Source: CAIOSQ01 sp044359885 (GTDB lineage: Bacteria; Pseudomonadota; Alphaproteobacteria; CACIAM-22H2). From it: a stretch of 7,781 nt of DNA. Made by a program: the position numbers and the translations under genes. Every line of letters starts with the position of its first letter. The first letter of the stretch is position 1. Positions 4,594-7,781 of this stretch are shown here, one piece after another. The notes under the pieces are model-generated. The model saw nothing but the letters and a program-made list of their open reading frames with translations, made no database searches and was not told where the DNA came from. The stretch lies in assembly GCA_044359885.1 (NCBI GenBank), contig JBIKLI010000213.1, positions 1 through 7,781 of the forward strand, written 5' to 3'.

Positions 4594-6909
4594 ATGATGT
4601 CCGATGAAGACGCCAAGGCGGCCTTCGACGCGCAGGCGGCGTTGATGGGGCTGATCGATGCCTTCGAGGGGCCGCCCCCGGCGGCCGGCTATCTCTCGCT
4701 CGCCGAGCCGGCGCTGCGCGCGCATCCCGGTCATATCGGGCTCCTGCTTGCAGCCGGCAGCGCGGCGCTGCTCGATGGCGACCCTGCGCGTGCCCGCGTC
4801 TTCGTCAAGCGCATCGCCAAGCGCGGCGCGCAGTCGCCCGGGGCCGACCTGATCGAGGGGCTGGCGCTGGAACTGGCGGGGCGGCGCAGCGCCGCACGCG
4901 CCGTGCTGGCGCGCGCGGATCTGCTCGACCTGGCCCGCGCGGCCTATCACTTCCCGGCCGGCCACGCGCATCGCCGCTGGCTCGCCCGACGCCTGGACGA
5001 GATCCTCGACCGGCGACCGGCGGGCAAGACCGCGACGGCGAAGACCGCGACGCCGCGGCCGACGGCGAAGATCGCGGCGGCGCGCGCCAGGTCCGTCGCG
5101 CCGGCGGCACCGGCCGCAGCCAAGGCCGCCCCCCCGCCCGCTGCGGCCATCGCGCCGCCGCCGCCCGGCCTGCCGCCGCCCGATCTCGACATCCCCTTGC
5201 GCATCGCCTTCGATCTCGATGCGGTCGCGCGTGCGGCATGGACGGCGCCCGGAAGCGACGGCCAGGCATGGCAGTTGCGCGACCGCCATGCGCGGCTTGC
5301 GCTGGTCCAGGGTTTCGACGAACTGCTCTGCCTGCCGCACCTGAACGGCGTCGAGCCCCTGTGGCATCAGGTGGAGACCGCGCGCAAGGTGCTCAAGCAG
5401 TTCCGCGGCCGGGTCCTGCTCGCCGACGAGGTCGGTCTGGGCAAGACGATCGAGGCGGGCATGATCCTCAAGGAATACGCGCTGCGCGGCATGGCGGCGC
5501 GCGCCCTGGTGCTGGTGCCCGCGGCGCTGGTGGGACAATGGCACGAGGAACTGGCGGTGAAGTTCGGGATGGACTTCGCCACAACCCAGGACGGTGCGCT
5601 GCGCGACGAGGGCGAGGCATTCTGGGACCGGCCACGGATCGTCGCCTCGATCGCGACCGCGCGACGCGCCGAGCACGCGCAGGCGCTGGCGAACCGCGCC
5701 TTCGACATCGTCGTGGTCGACGAGGCGCATCATCTGCGCCACCGCGCCAGCGCCGGCTGGCGGCTGGTCGATCGGCTCAACAAGCGCTTCCTGCTGCTGC
5801 TCTCGGCGACGCCGGTACAGAACGATCTGGGCGAACTCTACAACCTGCTGACCTTGCTCAAGCCCGGGATCTTCAGCACCCCGGCCGAGTTCCGCGCCAC
5901 CCATGTCGTGGCGGGCAATCCGCGTCAGCCGGCCGATCCCGACCGGCTGCGGGCGCTGATGCGCGGGGCGATGATCCGCAACACGCGCGCGGCCGTCGCG
6001 CTCAAGCTGCCGCGGCGCCATGCGACGACGCTTCGCGTCGAGCCCTCCGCCGCGGAAGAGGCGGCGCAGGTGGCTCTGGCCGAGGCCGCGCGGCGTCTGG
6101 CGGCGGCGCCCGGCGGCACGCGCCAGCGGCTGCTGCTGCGCCATCTCTTCGCCGCCGCCGGCTCCTCGCCCGCCGCCGCCGCCGAGGCCCTGGCGCGGCA
6201 GGCCGAGCGCGCGGGCGACGACGGCGTCTGGGCCGGGCTTGCGCGGCGCTTCGCCGCGATCGGGACGGGCGCCAAGGAGGCCGCGCTGCTCGAGCTTCTC
6301 GCCCGCAACCCGGCGGAGAAGAAGCTGGTCTTCGTCCAGGCCCGCGACACGCTGGCGCATCTGGCCCGCCGTCTCGCCGAGGCCGGCATCGTACATGCGC
6401 GCTTCGACGGGGCGCTGACCGGCGCCGAAAAGGACGCGGCGGTGGCCGCGTTCAGGGATTCCTGTCCGGTCCTGCTATGCACCCAGTCGGGCGGCGAGGG
6501 CCGGAACATGCAGTTCTGCAACACCCTCGTCAATTTCGACATCCCCTGGAATCCGATGGCCATCGAGCAGCGCATCGGCCGCATCGACCGCATCGGCCAG
6601 CTGCGCGAGGTGTTCGTCTTCAACCTGGTCGCGCGCGGCACGCTCGACGACGCGGTGCTGCGCCTGCTCGAAGAGAAGATCTCGATGTTCGAACTGGTCG
6701 TCGGCGAGGCCGGCGCGATCCTCGGCAGCCTGGAGGACGAACGCGAATTCCCCGATCTGGTCCTGGACGCCTGGCTGGAGACGACCGACCAGGGGCGCGA
6801 GGCGGCGCTGACCGCGCTCGGGGCGCGGCTCGACGCGGCGCGGCGTGAGCACGAGGACGCGAAGGCGCTGGACGAGCGCCTCTTCGGCCAGGATTTCGCG
6901 ACCGCATGA
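4594..6909 (+). CDS. SWI2/SNF2 family (RapA-like) helicase with TPR-like N-terminal extension
   Basis: This 771-residue superfamily 2 ATPase should translocate on double-stranded nucleic acid and displace bound proteins. Residues about 1-135 are alpha-helical with TPR-like pairs (for example AGSAALLDGDPARARVFVKR). An Ala/Pro/Lys-rich disordered linker spans about 140-198. The helicase core then shows the Q-like region HQVETARKVL, motif I LADEVGLGKTIEAG with Lys284, motif II DEAH at 376-379, motif III SAT at 404-406, the SNF2-type block NDLGELYNLL, and the C-terminal RecA lobe with QSGGEGRNMQ and motif VI QRIGRIDRIGQ from Gln659 (arginines 660, 663 and 666). All catalytic motifs are intact. 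The core resembles RapA/HepA, but I do not see the RapA N-terminal Tudor-like region. Two adjacent ATGs (4594, 4597) fit; AGGA at 4581-4584 is a modest ribosome binding site. An unrecognised gene follows after 28 bases. Biological role unknown. Confidence 0.9.
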   Translation: MMSDEDAKAAFDAQAALMGLIDAFEGPPPAAGYLSLAEPALRAHPGHIGLLLAAGSAALLDGDPARARVFVKRIAKRGAQSPGADLIEGLALELAGRRSAARAVLARADLLDLARAAYHFPAGHAHRRWLARRLDEILDRRPAGKTATAKTATPRPTAKIAAARARSVAPAAPAAAKAAPPPAAAIAPPPPGLPPPDLDIPLRIAFDLDAVARAAWTAPGSDGQAWQLRDRHARLALVQGFDELLCLPHLNGVEPLWHQVETARKVLKQFRGRVLLADEVGLGKTIEAGMILKEYALRGMAARALVLVPAALVGQWHEELAVKFGMDFATTQDGALRDEGEAFWDRPRIVASIATARRAEHAQALANRAFDIVVVDEAHHLRHRASAGWRLVDRLNKRFLLLLSATPVQNDLGELYNLLTLLKPGIFSTPAEFRATHVVAGNPRQPADPDRLRALMRGAMIRNTRAAVALKLPRRHATTLRVEPSAAEEAAQVALAEAARRLAAAPGGTRQRLLLRHLFAAAGSSPAAAAEALARQAERAGDDGVWAGLARRFAAIGTGAKEAALLELLARNPAEKKLVFVQARDTLAHLARRLAEAGIVHARFDGALTGAEKDAAVAAFRDSCPVLLCTQSGGEGRNMQFCNTLVNFDIPWNPMAIEQRIGRIDRIGQLREVFVFNLVARGTLDDAVLRLLEEKISMFELVVGEAGAILGSLEDEREFPDLVLDAWLETTDQGREAALTALGARLDAARREHEDAKALDERLFGQDFATA
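5026..5055 (+). repeat. 15-bp tandem repeat in the helicase linker
   Basis: AAGACCGCGACGGCG (5026-5040) is followed directly by AAGACCGCGACGCCG (5041-5055), one mismatch apart. They encode KTATA-KTATP in the low-complexity linker between the TPR-like part and the helicase core. The unit is in-frame (five codons), so copy-number change would alter linker length without breaking the protein. Confidence 0.75.
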
Positions 6910-6937
6910 CCCCAGCCGCAAGGGACAGGAGCTTCGC

Positions 6938-7781
6938 ATGAGCGAATTGCGCGACTTCGTCGCCGAATTGCTGGAGCGGCGCGGCGCCGTCGTCGATCGC
7001 GACGCCTCGGGCCTGCTTCAGGTCATGGCGCCGGATGCGCTGCGCACGGCCTGGAACTGGCCCGAGCTGGCGCAGCTCGGCTTCGACGGCGTCGCGCCGC
7101 CCGGCGCGATCGCGATCGGGCTGGAGGACGACTGGATCGAGCGGCTCGGGGCGCTGCTCGGCGAGGACGGGCGGTTGGCCGCGCGCCTGCTGCCGGCGCC
7201 AGAGGGCAGGACGCCCGCCGCCGAGGATCTGCTTGGGCGTACGCTCGACCTCGGCAACGCGGTGTGGCGGCCAGCGGGTGGCGACCCTGGCTGGACCTGG
7301 ATCCTGCTGCTCGCCTTCCGCATCGCCGCCATGTCGGACGAGAAGCGCGAGAGCCTGGTCTGGCTGGCGATCAACTGCGGCACCAGCGCCGTCCTCGACG
7401 CGCAAGGCGTCGCCGCGCTGCGCGGCGCGCTCGCGCAGCAGCAGGCGTGGCAGGTGCCGGCGCCCGACCAGGCGGCGGCGGCAGGGCCGGTCTGGACCGG
7501 GGACGCGATCGCCGCGCGGCTGCGCCGGCCGCTGGCGCGGCGCGTGGACGAGGATCTCGCGCCCTTCGTCGCCGCGATGCGTCGGCGCCTTGCGCGCGAC
7601 GCCGCGCGCATCCATGCCTATCACGACGATCTGCTGCGCACGTCCCGCAGCCGACTCGACGCCCTGCGGCGCGCCGGCGGGGCACGCGCGCCGGACGCCA
7701 GATCGACCGCGGCGATCGCGCGCGAGGAACGCCGCGCCGAGGCGATCCAGCGCGACTACGTCGCCAAGCTCGCCGACCTTC
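6938..7781 (+). CDS. Uncharacterised coiled-coil-like protein, probable partner of the SNF2 helicase (3' end cut)
   Basis: The frame is open for 281 codons from ATG 6938 to the right edge with no stop, starting MSELRDFVAELLERRGAVVD. AGGAG (6927-6931) lies six bases before the ATG, and the helicase stop is 28 bases upstream, so the two genes very likely share an operon. Residues about 1-165 look like a mixed alpha/beta domain, including a hydrophobic strand or helix WTWILLLAFRIAAMSDEKRE around residues 118-137. A Gln/Ala/Pro-rich linker (about 167-187) follows. From about residue 200 the chain is highly charged with helical heptad-like spacing (VAAMRRRLARDAARIHAYHD, then REERRAEAIQRDYVAKLADL), suggesting a coiled coil continuing past the window. 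I see no signal peptide, no catalytic motif and no family I can name with confidence. My impression is that similar helix-rich proteins follow SNF2 helicases in other bacteria, but that needs a search. A role as helicase cofactor is inference from position. Confidence 0.75.
   Translation, partial: MSELRDFVAELLERRGAVVDRDASGLLQVMAPDALRTAWNWPELAQLGFDGVAPPGAIAIGLEDDWIERLGALLGEDGRLAARLLPAPEGRTPAAEDLLGRTLDLGNAVWRPAGGDPGWTWILLLAFRIAAMSDEKRESLVWLAINCGTSAVLDAQGVAALRGALAQQQAWQVPAPDQAAAAGPVWTGDAIAARLRRPLARRVDEDLAPFVAAMRRRLARDAARIHAYHDDLLRTSRSRLDALRRAGGARAPDARSTAAIAREERRAEAIQRDYVAKLADL

Noticed and set aside
3694..6396. Open reading frame of 900 codons on the minus strand, antisense to the helicase and continuing into the binding-protein gene
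   Set aside because: It is antisense to a gene with complete SNF2 motifs and out of frame with the binding protein. Its product is Arg/Gly/Gln-rich with no domain. Long antisense frames are expected in very GC-rich coding DNA.
4594..6909. Assignment of the helicase as a named defence component such as DISARM DrmD, or as RapA itself
   Set aside because: No methyltransferase, DUF1998 protein or phospholipase-D gene is nearby to support DISARM. The N-terminal region differs from RapA. Only the SNF2/RapA-like family level is supported.

Overview
The window is GC-rich DNA with strong third-position G/C bias. Together with the gene types present, this suggests an alphaproteobacterium of the Rhodospirillales/Rhizobiales kind; that placement is inference from composition and protein style, not a search. 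It holds seven protein genes, two of them cut by the window edges. I see no rRNA, tRNA, CRISPR array or insertion sequence.

Layout: (1) 1-288, minus strand: the N-terminal part of a PPK2-family polyphosphate kinase, running off the left edge just after its Walker A motif. (2) 289-481: a divergent intergenic region. (3) 482-1348, plus strand: an HpcH/HpaI-type aldolase with substituted active-site residues and a lysine-rich tail. (4) 1359-4451, minus strand: a compact three-gene carbohydrate (CUT1-type) ABC importer operon, transcribed in the order solute-binding protein, MalF/UgpA-type permease, MalG/UgpE-type permease. It converges on the aldolase with only 10 bp between stop codons, and no ATPase gene is present in the operon. 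(5) 4452-4593: a second divergent intergenic region. (6) 4594-6909, plus strand: a SWI2/SNF2 (RapA-like) helicase with a TPR-like N-terminal extension and an Ala/Pro/Lys-rich linker. (7) 6938-7781, plus strand: an unrecognised protein with a coiled-coil-like C-terminal part. It is open to the right edge and very probably co-transcribed with the helicase.

How the genes work together: the three importer genes should build one sugar or polyol uptake system that borrows an ATPase encoded elsewhere. The aldolase may be catabolically related to the imported substrate, but it is on the opposite strand and nothing in the sequence proves the link. The helicase and its downstream partner look like a two-gene nucleic-acid-remodelling module of unknown role. 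That module is the most interesting item here and the best candidate for an under-described system. The PPK2 gene is an ordinary polyphosphate/nucleotide metabolism gene.
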